Shown here: one piece after another, positions 48,734-60,621 of the stretch
How positions within the stretch are numbered: position 1 is the stretch's first letter
How the letters are laid out: every line of letters starts with the position of its first letter
DNA from: Biscogniauxia marginata
Taxonomy: Eukaryota > Ascomycota > Sordariomycetes > Xylariales > Xylariaceae
NCBI GenBank assembly: GCA_022695795.1
Contig: MU404059.1
Coordinates: forward strand, 620,001-684,000
Direction of reading: 5' to 3'
Length of the DNA stretch: 64,000 nt
Made by a program: the position numbers and the translations under genes
The notes under the pieces: model-generated
What the model was told of the DNA's origin: nothing
Database searches by the model: none
The model's input: the letters and a program-made list of their open reading frames with translations, nothing else

Positions 48734-49358
48734 AATGTTTCTCCAGGTCATGGTTCATCAAGGCGGACGGAGTTTACTTGATTGCTCTTTTGCATCTGTG
48801 GTACTGGTGAGCTTGACATGAGATAGGCTCAATGGGAAGTACCTGGCACCCAAATATTCCTGCGCTTGCTTCGAATACTCTTGCCGTGAAGTGATTAGGG
48901 GGCTAGTAGGCAGACGTGGGGAGATGATTTGGGGTTTCATTAAGGGGGAAGGGGACCTTGGCTTTCTGTGCTCTCCCCTATGCGCATCAAAGCTACATGT
49001 GAGGCCTAAAAATGCCTACTTAAGGTATCTATGCAACAATGCGAACGACGGATGAAACAAACGTCTCATGAGGGCTCATAAAAAATGGTATCGTGAAAAT
49101 ACATACGATATACAATGGTTGTGCTCTAGGAATGCCAGGTACCGTAATGTCAGTTTTCAGGGCCATGTTTGGCCACAATCATTCGATATCCTGCTAATGT
49201 GACTTGATGTCTTGGGTGCGTGTTCCGGCTCGGGAAACATTTAAAGTTAGGCTTTCCCGTCCCCTACGTACCTAAATAAACTACATGTACGTACTCCTAA
49301 CCACCATCCACCACATCGTGTAACAGACCAAAAACCGAGGTAATTGGTCAGTCCCGCC
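48734..49358. other. Intergenic, uL2 to adenosine kinase
   Basis: No gene seen. TACGTACC words at 49264-49294. Confidence 0.5.
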
Positions 49359-49481
49359 ATGTCGTACCTCGCGTCCTTTAACCCAGGAATGCTCCGAAGC
49401 GGGTTACTCAGATCGTTGCGAAATGGATGCCGAAGTTCAGTAACCCCCACCAAAAAGATTGTCAACCCCACCATCAACTCC

Positions 49482-49488
49482 TATAAAA
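49482..49488 (+). promoter_or_regulatory. TATA-like element upstream of the conventional adenosine kinase start
   Basis: TATAAAA lies 83 bases before the ATG at 49572. Use of this element would give only the short, cytosolic form; a transcript starting upstream of 49359 could give a longer form (see findings). Confidence 0.4.
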
Positions 49489-49571
49489 TCTTCCCCCGCC
49501 ACAAGCGTCCTCTTCTTACCGCATGCAACACCACTTTCCCTCAACAACACCGCACAAGATCACAATCCACC

Positions 49572-51194
49572 ATGGCCGCCAACAAGGAATACGCCCTCCT
49601 GTGCCTGGAGAACCCTCTGCTTGGTAGGTCTCAAGTCCCCATGACTCTCAATTGCGCCTTGAACCCCAGCACCCCGGGTGGTGTAAGCCCACGTACCACC
49701 CCGCTCTGCTGCCCACGAATAAGCCGCAGCAGACTGTGCTGTACTCCGCTCCGCCGACTGGTCCGCGCAGGCTAATACTCTCTCTCGGAACAGACATCCA
49801 GGCAGTAGGAAACGAGGAGCTGCTGAACAAGTATGGGCTGAAGGCGAACGACGCTATCCTGGCCGAGCCGAAGCACCTCCCGCTCTACGATGAGCTGCTG
49901 AACAACTACGATGCGAAACTGATCGCCGGCGGCGCCGCGCAGAACACGGCCCGGGGTGCCTCGTATATCCTGCCGCCCAACAGCGTCGTCTTCCTCGGCG
50001 GTGTCGGTGACGACAAGTACGCCAAGATCCTACAGGACGCTGTCAAGCAGGTCGGCCTGCGCGTCGAGTACCGCGTCGACCCCAAGGAGCCCACCGGCCG
50101 CTGCGGTGCCATCATCACGGGGCACAACCGTAGTCTCTGCACCGACCTCGCCGCCGCCAACCACTATGACCTCGACCATCTCAAGAGCCCCGAGATCTGG
50201 AAACTGGTCAAGGGCGCCGAGTTCTATTATGTTGGTGGCTACCACTTCACCGGTACGTCTTTCTTTGTCTCACCCTCGGCAACAAGCCCAGCACTGACAT
50301 GTCGCGCGCAGTCTGCCCCCCAGCCATCCAGGCCCTAGGCGAGGAGGCCGCCGCCAACGACAAGACCTTTGTGGTGAACCTATCGGCGCCCTTCATCGCC
50401 GAGTTCTTCAAGGAGCCCCTGGACGCGTCGTCCCCGTACTGGGACTACGTCATCTGCAACGAGACGGAGGCGGCCGCGTACGCGCGGTCCCACGGGCTCG
50501 CGTGCGGCGAGAACGACGTCAAGGGCATCGCCCGCGCGCTCGCCGAGCTGCCCAAGGCCAACACCAAGAAGCCGCGTGTCGCCGTCATCACACAGGGCAC
50601 GGAACCCACCGTCGTCGCCGTCCAGGGCCAGGCCGGCACCAAGGAGTACCCCGTGCACAAGATCGCTGCTGACCAGATCAACGACACCAACGGTGCCGGT
50701 GACGCTTTCGCCGGCGGCTTCGTCGCCGGGCTCGTCCAAGGGAAGCCTCTTGACACCGCCGTCGATATGGGACAATGGCTTTCTCGGCTAAGTCTCCAGG
50801 AGTTGGGTCCTTCGTGAGTCCCCCCCTTTCCAAATACTTTCCCCCCTTTCGTGCCTCCTTGTATACCCACATTTCTTGATTCAACGCCGGCTCGTCATTT
50901 GAACCACCGCAATTATGCAGCCTGCATAAGAGATAGATATATATGAGGAAGAAAACTTGGTTCATTCTACCCTGTCTAGCCGGGTTTCAATCTGATCTCA
51001 AGCCGAGAGACTATCTTATCCACGCCTACTACGCACAGATAAACCTTTCCTCTCATTGCCTCCTATTTTCTTTTCCTTCTGCCCCCTTTTCTGCGTCTAC
51101 CTCCAACCCCTGAAGAGGTTTGATTTACAACTAACACTTCCTTCTTATCCACAGATACCCCTTCCCCAAACAGACCTACCAAGCCTCTTCATAA
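49572..51194 (+). CDS. ADO1: Adenosine kinase
   Basis: Four exons: 49572-49623, 49794-50252, 50312-50813, 51155-51194, giving 350 aa. It phosphorylates adenosine to AMP with ATP, and so keeps the methyl cycle running by removing adenosine from S-adenosylhomocysteine hydrolysis. PfkB/ribokinase fold: N-terminal ALLCLENPLLDIQA, substrate loop GGAAQNTARGA, GRCGAIITGHNRSLCTDL, and the anion-hole motif DTNGAGDAFAGGF with the catalytic aspartate at about D301. It ends SYPFPKQTYQASS. The last intron is long (341 nt), leaving a 12-residue final exon. The frame is open upstream with an ATG at 49359 that would add 71 residues with twelve Lys/Arg and no Asp/Glu. Third positions are strongly GC-rich. Confidence 0.95.
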
Positions 51195-52308
51195 GAAAGA
51201 TGAGAGAGGAATCAGGGGGGATTTTGGAAAAAATAAAAACGACTTGACACGATTATGAACTGAGGAATGCATTTTTGCATCGAGAAGTTTCGTCCACACT
51301 TTGACGTTACTCAACATTACGCAAAGGAAAGGGAGGGAAGGAGGGAGGGGGCAGGCCTCGGCGTTCTAAGATGGAATCTTCAATCAACTTTAAAGGTTAG
51401 TGGGCAAAGCATTATTTGTGTGTGAAGGCGCGAAAGAAATTTAAAAAGGGGGGGTGGTGAGGAGGAAGAAGAAGAAAAGCCGAATGAATCCTTCTTTTTT
51501 TTTTTCCCCTGGAAGGGTTTGGTTTATTTTCTTCTTTTTCTTCCCATTTGCTTTCTGGGTTTCAACAACTGGGATGAATATCTTCCTCTTATTATCATCA
51601 AATTTTCCTTTTTTTTGGTTCCCGCACCCCAAACTCATCATCATCTTATGCGGAATAACCCCATCTTCTCAGAGTCGTCTTCCTCCCTTTCTCCCTAGCG
51701 AGCTAGAAAAAAAACAGACGTGTAAGAGACTTCCGTAGCCGTATATTAGCGTAGCATAGCGCGTCCTCCTCCTCCTTTTTCACTTTTGGGAGAGAGAGAA
51801 AAGGACAACCCATCTTGAAAATGAATATGTAAACATGACACCAGACAACTTGATTTTTTTTTCTTCTCTCGGTTTCAAGCTTGCTCGAAAGACTTGATTG
51901 ACATCAAATATCTTTTGCTCAATTTCCCATTTTCCTCTACACATTCTTCTCGACGGGTGATTTCCTTCTCTCCCTTCCTTTCCTCCTCCCCCCCCCCCTC
52001 CCCTACTCCCTAAACCTGAGTATCATTGGACTCGAAGCAAGAAAGCGGCTTGCTTTTTGGGGGTCATACGAAAAATTCCGCTGGAGAGGCGCGTAAGAAG
52101 GAGATACCATGATGAATAGTACCTTTGGGATGTATGATAAGAACACACAGCACACACGGATCTCTCTCACTTTTCGTAGGCGAAAAAAAAAAGCCAGTGA
52201 GCGAGTGGGTCAGGTCAGGTTAGTGATTTTCAGTTCTGGACAACAGATGTGACTTTTCTAAGAAAATAAAAAAGAAAAGCCAGAAACGTCGCGCAGAGGG
52301 GAAACCAA
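51195..52308. other. Convergent intergenic region
   Basis: No gene seen. T- and C-rich runs (51490-51550, 51955-52010) and A runs near 52180 and 52262-52279. It holds the 3' ends of adenosine kinase (+) and the Est1-like gene (-). Confidence 0.55.
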
Positions 52309-55300
52309 TCACTTGGGGCGCTGCTTGCTGCTGTTATCCATTAGCGCGGCCTGGAGGATCTGCTGATCGTACGAGAGCTGCGTGTTGCCCGTCGCCGCCT
52401 TTAGCTGGTTGCGGAAGTGCGTCGGGTCGTCCCTGTTGTTCGTCCCCTCGCCGAGCCTACCGAACGGTGTGCTCGCGTTGAAGAAGTTCCCGTTGCAAGC
52501 GACCGAGTGAGGAGGACCGCCAGGAGCGGCGGCAGCAGCAGGGGTACCACCATAGAGACTGCTGGACTGCGAGAAGACGAGAGACGAGCCGCTCGCGGGA
52601 TGTTCCTGTAGCCAAGAGGAGTACTGCTGTTGGAACGGGCCAGACGATACGTCCCGAGTGCCAATGCTCGAAAACCCCTGTCCTGACATCCGCTGTAAAT
52701 CGAAGCTATTGGTTATGGGGCTAATAGTCTTGGAGAGTTGTCCGGCCGGGGCGGCTTGTCTGCCACCCGGCCTACCTTGCCCTGGTGGTCCAATGGGGCT
52801 TTGTACTTTAGTGGCAGAGAGCTGGCTTCCCGAACGCTCCATGTAGTTCGAGACAGCTTGATTCTTGGGGTCGGCAAGTTTGGGCGAGCTGGTCCCTCTG
52901 GGGAATGAGGAGCCAGACATACTTGAGTTTGATCGTTGTGCTCGCATTGGACTCCATGGCGTCCTAGTTGATAAGCTTTCGGAAGGCTGAGCCTTGCTAG
53001 GAGCAAATCCATGCTGGGCACGTAAAGCAGAAGATAGACTATCAAGGACCGCATTGCGTGAAGTTTCCAGTGAGTCAAGGGAATTGCTGTTAGGAGCGCC
53101 AGGGGGGCTCATTGATTTGTATCCGTATCCTGTTTCAACCCTACTACCGCGGTGCACGTGATGTTGTGCGTTAGAAGTGAAAGGAACATTGGCGGCCTGC
53201 TGATATGGTGTATCAAGATGATCTAGGTAAGATGATGAATCAAATCCATCAAGCTGACCCGCAGCACTTCGCGGAACATAATCCCCAATAGGACTTAATT
53301 GATTTTGGCCTTGGCTATTGGACCGGTGGGGGGTTGGAGTATAGAAATAATCCCATGGCAGACTTGGAATGGCTTTAGACACAGGAGATGGCTGTGCCGG
53401 GCTCGCATTGAATGGTCTAAATATATCATTCGCCGTAGAAGAATTCATACCGTAGTTGGTGTCACCATAGGCCTGACTTGTTCGGGAGTGAGAGTCCTCT
53501 ACCGGTCCAACAAGGCTGTCGACCATGTTAATCATGTCGCTGTCTTCACTCAAATCAGGCTCGAGGAAGTTCTCCTGTGGTTTCTCGAGGGATTTGCCCT
53601 TATCTACCTGCGCGCCAGGGCTAGGAACTGTATCACTCTGGATGACTGCGGGCGGTTGACTTGGTCCTTCCGGAATTCCATCGACCGGCACCAAATCGAC
53701 CCCCTTCTTTACAGGGTTTTCTGGGGCTGTCTTGACATCGCCGAGGCTAAGTTTGGCAAGTATGCGCGCCATTCCGAGTTCATCAGAACAGACTGGTACC
53801 GGAGCTTCGTCTGTACAGATCCATCTTTCATAATCATGTCCGTCCTGACTTTCAATCATCAAAGTTAGCGGAAATTTCGCGCTCCCTGCTAGAAATACTC
53901 CACAGCAGACAATGTCCCTGATACGCCAAACTGCTTCTGTCTGAGGTTGGAATTGGCAGCCAAAGACTATCTGACGAGGCTTTCGAGTCTTTTGTCTCTT
54001 CGAAGAAGTAGAACCGTGGTGTTCTTCTACTTGAAGGAACAATGGTAATTTTCGATCACAAAGCGATCTAAGACCCAGAGCCTCTGCATCTTCTGGCAGC
54101 AGGTACTTTGATGGGGATGCCGCCTTCGTCTCGTCGACAAAGGTGTTAAGCAACGTCACCGTATCAGCAAGGTGCCTATATACGTCCTTAACGAATGGCT
54201 CGAGATAATCTTGATATTGGACGATATCGGCTCTGGTGACATAAATCCAAGATATGTATATACGGAGGAGCGGCAGAAGCCTCATTATTGCTGGGGTAAA
54301 CATGAGAATACCCTCACTACCATCTCCCTCGTTACTACTTTCGGTAGGCTCATCGCGCAGAGCATTTTTTAGCAGGCGAAGGAGGATCAGAATCGTGCAA
54401 ATGTTAAATCGCAACAGAAATTGGCACGATTGTGACCCTGTCATGGTCCAAGAAGCTGCAAATAATCGGTTAGCGATATGAAGGGGGTGTTGTTAGCAAA
54501 ATGGGTACCTACCTTTCACTTTCTCAGTGGCCACATCGTAGGCCGCAATATTAATCAGGATCATTTTGCGCAGAACCACTTCAGTGCCGTCCGACTTCAT
54601 CGCAATCTCCATGCGATGTAGGACTTCCTTCTCCAACTCTGATTGCTGGGAGAACTGTTCTCCCTGGAAGAAAAACGCGTGGAGCCGAACAAACCACGCA
54701 ACCATAGCTTCCGAAGGGTCTTTGACAGGTCCCTTTTTAGAAGAATGAGATGAATTCTCCAGACCTCGAAATTCTCGTTCTAGGTTACCAAGCGCGAGTT
54801 CGTGAGGTCTGGCAATAGATATTGCACGATGAAAGTGGTAGACTATGTCAAGGTGCTGTCCCTGAAGCTGATGGAGTACGGCCATTTGGTGGTGGGCAGA
54901 GCCATCATCTGGGTCAATGGTGTTGGCCAAGCCGTAATAATCTAAGGCCTTGTCGAATGTTGCCTTTGAGAGCTTGTCCGAGATCTGGCATCGATATCTA
55001 GCCAGATCACCAAGACGAACTAGGGTGGTTTGACAGGACTTCAAAACCATGGCGCGCAAAGGGGCCGGGGGCGATACATCGTCCGATAAGGTTTCTGTGG
55101 GCCCCAGCTCGGTGCCATAAGCGGCTTGTCGCAACTCGGGAATATAGAAACGAGCGGACAGTCGTTGTATATAGACACGGTAGAAGGATTCGGAGGTCTT
55201 GAGGAAAGCTCGATATAACTTGTCTAGCTTGCGTCTCTGAACGACCTGATTTTGCGCCATTAGGCGGCTCATGACCTTTCGGTACTCGCCATTCAGGAAG

Positions 55301-55662
55301 GTATGAGCTTGCCACAGAGAGTGCTCAACCTTCTTATCGACGGCGTATTCGAAGTCGTGGAAGATGACTTGCATGCAGGCTAGACGGAATCTGACACCAA
55401 GATTAGCTTCGCGGCAGCAAGAAGCACAACACGGGCGAAATCACTCGGCCATGGTTTGTTCAACTTCCTCAAACCGAGTGGTGTAGTTTGTATTTCCACG
55501 CTCCTTTTTCAGGCTTGAAATCTTGCCCAGGATATCGGAGCGAACCCTCTGGGCTTCCCTGCGTACAGAATTAGCCAAGCTCTCGGACAAATCGGGCATG
55601 TAGCGCAATGGATCAGAGACATACCCCCAACTTGCCCTCGCTATATCTTGTGGGTTCTCCAT
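52309..55662 (-). CDS. Est1/Smg7 (Ebs1)-family protein
   Basis: Three exons on the minus strand: 55662-55445, 55390-54513, 54455-52309, giving 1080 aa. The family includes telomerase subunit Est1 and the NMD factors Smg5/Smg7/Ebs1, all with a 14-3-3-like/TPR N-terminal domain. Seen here: the conserved FRLACMQVIFHDFEYAVDKK made by joining exons 1 and 2, then VVQRRKLDKLYRAFLKTS and FYRVYIQRLSARF, then DPDDGSAHHQMAVLHQLQGQ and VYHFHRAISI, typical of the DNA/RNA-binding Est1-type region. Exon 3 continues the helical domain, then a C-terminal ~600 residues rich in S, P, N and Q. No PIN domain is visible, as in Smg7/Est1. Start: the first ATG in frame (MENPQDIARASWGY). Whether it works at telomeres, in NMD or both cannot be told from sequence. 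Confidence 0.9.
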
Positions 55663-56875
55663 GGCGTGCGAAATTGCGTGCGAAGAGTCGTGTCGCAATG
55701 CGGGTGGTCAGGATCGGAGCTTGGTGAAGTGGATGATGGGGCAGCGATCAAGGCGACCGGGGCGCAGAGGATTGCGGTGATAAACTGACTGGGAGCGTGT
55801 CGCAGAAAGCTCACAGCCAAGGTACTAGATCACACGAACTCGGATTGGATGCGAGGTCGTGAAGGAAATCCATAGTTCGGTGAGAAAGGTGGATTACAGT
55901 TGGTATGCGCCTTGGAAGAGATTTGGGCGGAGGTAGCTTTCTCGTATGACGATATGGGGAACATTTGCGTAGAAACTTTGGGTAAAAAAAAAAAAGGAAA
56001 AGGAAGAATAAACTCTCGGGTACAGAGAATGAGCGCTAATGATAGACAATGCCAGATACGAAAGGGGGCAGACAGCAAAAGATTGCGGGTGAATGGTGTC
56101 TGCGTCGGGGTGAACTATCACAATGGGAGGAAGAATGTTTCGTGGACGGAGACGGAGACGTCGTTGGGGGGTCGGAGGAGGGCGACGCAAGACTGAGGAG
56201 ATATTCAATCCAAGCCCACCACCGATCTTGGTATAAGTGGCAGTGACGGCCTGGAGGAATAAGGTTAGGGCGTTTGGCGCACTCGGCAGGCTAATGGGCT
56301 GCTAATCTGCGGGTTGGGGGGCCTGACCACCTGCAACCAACACATCTCTACAGGGCACCCCTCACTGCTAGACCGCGATGGGTTAGGGCGCTTGACGTTT
56401 GCGAGCTTGGTGCTGCAGGTCATTCATTGCATTATTATTCACTGCATTCATCTGACATTGGAATTCTAAGCTAGAGTCTCCGAACAGCTCACCTGGCTTG
56501 GATGGAGACTTGCTGCTTTTCGGCCTGACCGCCAATCGACTGTTGGCCAAGGTTTTGCCCTTCTTTTTAGTTTATCTTATTTTATTTTATTTTATTTTGA
56601 GTTTTTGAAGGTATTCTTTCTCTTAGCCCTACCGTGTTGCCAGCCAACCTTATCAGAGGTACACTTTCAGGCAAACCTAAGCCTCCTCAATTTATCCTTA
56701 TCACCACTAACAACCCACAAAGTCGTACAATTCCTCGAGCCTCGTCCAAAGAGTCGCTTCAAAGCCGTCACACTATCGCTGAAACGCCCCTCCCCGAGTC
56801 CCAGGTTCTCGAAAAACAAGCAGCTCAGCCAATGTAAATTGCCCCATTCCTGCAAACCTCTCACTTGACGTAAAG
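55663..56875. other. Divergent promoter of Est1-like and C2H2 genes
   Basis: 1.2 kb, no supported gene. A-run at 55985-55995 and TTTTA repeat at 56572-56598. The sequence before 56876 is C-rich. Confidence 0.55.
56572..56598. repeat. (TTTTA)n microsatellite
   Basis: About five TTTTA/TTATT units in the leader region of the C2H2 gene. Confidence 0.75.
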
Positions 56876-57731
56876 ATGAAGCGCTCACGCGAGCCTGAAG
56901 AAGAAGCATCGCCCGAACCTGCGGTCGGCTTGTTCCATGGTGTAACCTCACAAGAAGCAGGACTTCCGGCCTCGAAGATCACAGAACTCGACGAATCGGC
57001 CATCGACACCAGCGAGGACGTCGCCATGAGATGCTCTCTTCCCCCGCACCGGGAGGTCATGTCGTTTGGGACGTATGGGGAATATGAAGCACATTACAGC
57101 AAAACCCACACAAACCGCTGTGTCGAGTGTAGGAAGAATTTCCCTTCAGAACACCTGCTGAACGTTCACTTCGAGGACTGCCATGATGTATTTGCTGCCG
57201 TCAAGAGAGAGAAGGGTGAGCATACGGTAAGCAGGGTTCCCCTTTGGTATCGCTTGGTCGGATGGTCAGATGTACTAACCATTGCACAAGTATTCATGTT
57301 TCGTCGAGGGGTGTGACCGGAAATGCAGAACACCCTACAAGAGGCGCAACCACCTCATTGACAAGCACATGTTCCCTAAGAACTACTACTTCGCAATTAC
57401 CAAGGACGGTATCGATGGGAGACACTCCCTACTAATAGATGGGGGTCATCGTCGACGAAGGTCTTCTACAGCAACTACTACTAGCAGTCCAAAATCAGCA
57501 GCGCCAAGAAGACAGAGTCTGAGACTGCAGGAACAATCTAAACCAGAAGCAGAGGGACCAGAAACGAAGGCCAAGCAGGATTCGGGGCAAACATCGGAGG
57601 AAGCTCCTCAGCCAGCAGCCCCGGATGTTGAAATGGAGGATCTAGCCGGTGCGATGTCGGCGTTACAGTTTGTACCTTCAAGTATTAAATTTGGTCGCGG
57701 TAGAGGAAAGGCGGGGTTTGCCAAACAATGA
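56876..57731 (+). CDS. C2H2 zinc-finger protein (ZNF511-like)
   Basis: Two exons: 56876-57226 and 57291-57731, giving 263 aa. The N-terminus is acidic. Zinc-finger modules follow: HYSKTHTNRCVECRKNF, CRKNFPSEHLLNVHFEDCHD and, after the intron, CFVEGCDRKCRTPYKRRNHL with IDKHMFPKNYYF. This arrangement of irregular C2H2 fingers ending in a KHMFPKNYYF-type motif fits the ZNF511-like group of conserved single-copy proteins. The C-terminal ~110 residues are low-complexity (SSTATTTSSP, KPEAEG) and end in a basic GRGRGKAGFAKQ tail. Function is not established; nucleic-acid binding is inferred. Confidence 0.85.
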
Positions 57732-58103
57732 TACGACGGATACGAGTTAGGAAATCACGAATTTACGAGAATGCATGCGATGACGAATTTGGATGACAGT
57801 GGTGTCCGGGCGTTCAGGTACGCAGGGGAAATCTTCAGCTCTAGCAAAAGACTGCAGTAGATAATAAGCTGGAATTTGATCTACCCATTGCTGGCCCTGC
57901 CAAAAATATGGTATCATGAAGTTGAAAATACCTATCGAATGAATCTACCTTACGCCATGCCCTTCAGAAGTAGAAGAAAAACAATCGTGATGAGATCTTT
58001 GCCTCTGGACCAAACTGAGTGCCACGAATTCCCCTCCCCCCTTTTAACGCCGTAATGCAAAGAAGCCGACAAGACAGTATGCGTCGAGAGAGAGAAACCA
58101 TCT
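57732..58103. other. Convergent spacer, C2H2 gene to Bud31
   Basis: No gene seen. It holds the 3' ends of the C2H2 gene (+) and Bud31 (-). Confidence 0.5.
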
Positions 58104-58677
58104 TCAATCGCTTGAAGCGCAGCCTCTACAGCCGCAGCTCACGCATTGTACGTCCTGTTCGTCCTTCAGCTGCGCCTTCGGTACGCGGCAGATGCACGTC
58201 GATGAGAAGTTCGTCTCCTTGGCCTGTATGCACCGCAGACAGCACAACTAATACACACGCCAGATATTAAACGTGGTTAGTCAAGTACTACTTTGTCATC
58301 TCAGGGGGGTTGGGGGTTGGGGTTTAGAAAAGGGGGTTTGGCTGTACAGACAGACAGACAGACAGACATACCTTTTCGTAGCCCTGCTTCTTCCACTTGG
58401 CGATGAGCATGGCGTCGGCGTAGCCGTTCTTCAGCAGCCAGTCGTACAGCGGCTTGCTGATGGCCTCCTTCTCGTAGTACAGCTCGTAGACGTAACGGGT
58501 GCGCTGGTGGGCGATCTGGAAGATGGGCCACTGCGCCTGGTGCTTCGGCACGTTGTTCGTCGGCGCGTTCTGCGCGTCCTTCATCTTGATGTTGAAGATC
58601 TCCAGGTCGTCGCTGATGTCGTCGAACCCGGCCGGCGGCTTCTTCTGCCGCGAGGCGTGCGTCCGGATCGCGGGCAT
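58104..58677 (-). CDS. BUD31: Pre-mRNA-splicing factor Bud31 (G10 protein)
   Basis: Two exons on the minus strand: 58677-58372 and 58247-58104, giving 149 aa, the normal length. Bud31 is part of the Prp19-related spliceosome core near the U2/U6 active site. N-terminal half: MPAIRTHASRQKKPPAGF and YVYELYYEKEAISKPLYDWL. The C-terminal half is a cysteine-rich zinc-binding module with LCCLRCIQAKETNF, CICRVPKAQL and VQCVSCGCRGC. The 124-nt intron holds a GACA microsatellite right after its donor and separates the helical half from the zinc-binding half. It starts 427 bp from the divergent NDUFA6 gene. Codon use in exon 1 is GC-rich. Confidence 0.96.
58347..58370. repeat. (GACA)n microsatellite in Bud31 intron
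   Basis: Six CAGA/GACA units begin within ~2 nt of the intron's 5' splice site. Length changes here would alter intron length near the donor. Confidence 0.85.
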
Positions 58678-59104
58678 ATTTATTTTGTTTTATTTTTATT
58701 TATTTTAGATGGGGGTGTGCGTTTCTTGTTCTCCCTGGTTATGTTCTGCCAAGTACCTAGGGGACAACGCTGAAGACTCAATGGTCAATGAAGGCGTCAA
58801 GCTGTGCTGCTCGTTCGAAGATTCGCCTTCTGTGTATGCGTTATGCGTTCTGGTGTTGATTAGTGGGGCAAGGCTGAGGAATTCACAATTGAACAGCTGC
58901 ATGGATTGAATTGGAGCCTCGATAGGTACCTAACCTAACCTTCTAAGGTAGCTCATCAGCCACCGTTGTAAAGTCATGACTAAGCCAATTGTGGCTTGTG
59001 CATCTCGAACATCCATCCCACTTCGGCCTCAGATAGCGGGAGCTTGACGTCGAGTCGGATGAGCATCAACCTTAGGTATACCATTGAAGCCGACATCACC
59101 CACC
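58678..59104. promoter_or_regulatory. Shared promoter of Bud31 and NDUFA6
   Basis: 427 bases between divergent start codons. T/A-rich next to Bud31 (58680-58708). TACCTAACCTAACC at 58927-58940. Confidence 0.5.
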
Positions 59105-59779
59105 ATGGCGGTGACACCCACGCAATTCGCACGACTAACTCGACAGTGTTCGTACACCATTTCCCAGTGTTTATCTCTAGCTAATTGGTCTCCAAGCGGC
59201 TGATTGGAACGACGCAAAGCGCCGAGTGCTTGTCGCCTACCGGGAATGGATACGAGCCGTACGTCATCCTCTATCGTTATTCTACCTAGATGCCCTGCCC
59301 CGTTTCTATCTTTCATGCCATTGCCGGGCACACTGACGGATATAATACCCTAGGCTCCTGAGATCCAGAAGATGTACTCGGTCCCGTTCCCCGTCGCCAC
59401 GATCCGCACGAGAATGCGAGAGGAATTCGAGCGCCACAGATATGTGAACAAACTATCAGTGGTCGATATGCTCCTGGTGCAGAACAACGCTGAATATCAA
59501 GTCAGTCATAGCATGTTCAGTACAATCCCGACGGATGCCCCCATGTACCTGGTGGAAGACAAGCACCTAGTTGGTGCGTGGACTAATGGATTATGCTACA
59601 GGAAACCATGAACTTCTGGAAGCAGACTACGCACGTCATGTCATATTTCAACACAGAGAGCTTCCGAGGAGCCGATAGATTGCCGAACAACTTCATGCAG
59701 GGTTTCCTTGAGGCGAGTTTGCCAGAAGCACTAGCAGTACGGAAAGTCTAGACTAACAGCACAACAGGGCCGCAATTAG
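59105..59779 (+). CDS. Mitochondrial complex I subunit NDUFA6/B14 (LYR protein)
   Basis: Five small exons: 59105-59147, 59197-59258, 59354-59500, 59602-59712, 59768-59779, giving 124 aa, the usual size of the fungal 14-kDa subunit. It is an accessory subunit of the NADH:ubiquinone oxidoreductase matrix arm that holds the acyl-carrier protein. Seen: [27 protein letters not shown] (the LYR-type motif, here AYR), [71 protein letters not shown]. Two splice sites are unusual: intron 1 uses a GTTCGT donor, and intron 4 appears to be GC-AG (GAG|GCGAGT...AACAG|GGC). Both are required to give the family sequence, including the C-terminal EGRN. Convergent with the AC19 gene, 154 bp apart. Confidence 0.9.
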
Positions 59780-59933
59780 ATATGGGTATCATCCCTTGTA
59801 CTGTACATAGTATAACGAGAAGAAAAATGCCTCTTACGAAGGTGGTTTATCCGTTTTATCTTACTCCGAACGCCGTAGAATGCTATCCCATCCTCTACAT
59901 GGTGTGCCTACCATACCGAGTCCATTTGATATC

Positions 59934-60621
59934 TCATGCCAGCTCCCTATTCTGCGCTGCGTTGAATTTGTCTCGCTCAGTCCAGAATTCATCTGCAACC
60001 ACATCGCAGAGGTCTTCAAGATCCTGCAGTCCTTTCGCCAATGCTGCTGTGGCAGTTGTTGTATCTAAAAGTTCAGTCAGAAATTTAAGAAGACCAGCCA
60101 AGGCTTTATATATAGGACAGTACCATATGTTTGAATTCTCAGATTCATCTTGTCCTCCGAAGGATGAGGGATGGCATAAGCACAGAACTCAACGCCAGGA
60201 CTAGATTTCTCATTAGCTTTACACCAGGGAACGACGCCTAGATGGCGGTGTGAATGGTTGTAACCTACTTCTTCATGATGATGTAGCGCAGAGCATTGCC
60301 GAGCGTGTGGCCTTCCTTCAGGAACTCGAAGGAAGCGGCTGTTTCAGATGACCCCGGTAGCTGGGAATTCACCGAAATCAGTTCCTGCTATAGATCTCTC
60401 GGTTCTATTGTGAAACCTACAATTCTGACCCTCTGTGGCTCTTCTTCTTCCTCTTCCTCTGCAGGGAGGTCGTTCTCTTCCCCCTCGTCTTCCTGCATGG
60501 CCGAACCGCCCTCTTGGCTCTCAACTGGTGGTTGCGCCGACGGAGGGGCGTCTTCCATAGTAGTGTCAGCGTGGTCGACCTCTTCTGCTTCAGTAGCACG
60601 GGCTTTAGTCTTCCCCGGCAT
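59934..60621 (-). CDS. RPC19: RNA polymerases I and III subunit AC19 (RPAC2/Rpc19)
   Basis: Four exons on the minus strand: 60621-60421, 60360-60269, 60200-60124, 60064-59934, giving 166 aa. It pairs with AC40 as the alpha-like assembly heterodimer of Pol I and Pol III. The N-terminal ~60 residues are acidic and disordered (EEEEEEE tract). The alpha-motif domain follows: RVRILPGSSETAASFEF, EGHTLGNALRYIIMK, NPGVEFCAYAIPHPSE, KMNLRIQTYDTTT, LAKGLQDLEDLCDVVADEF. All three introns (60, 68 and 59 nt) are GT-AG with exact phase. Confidence 0.95.
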
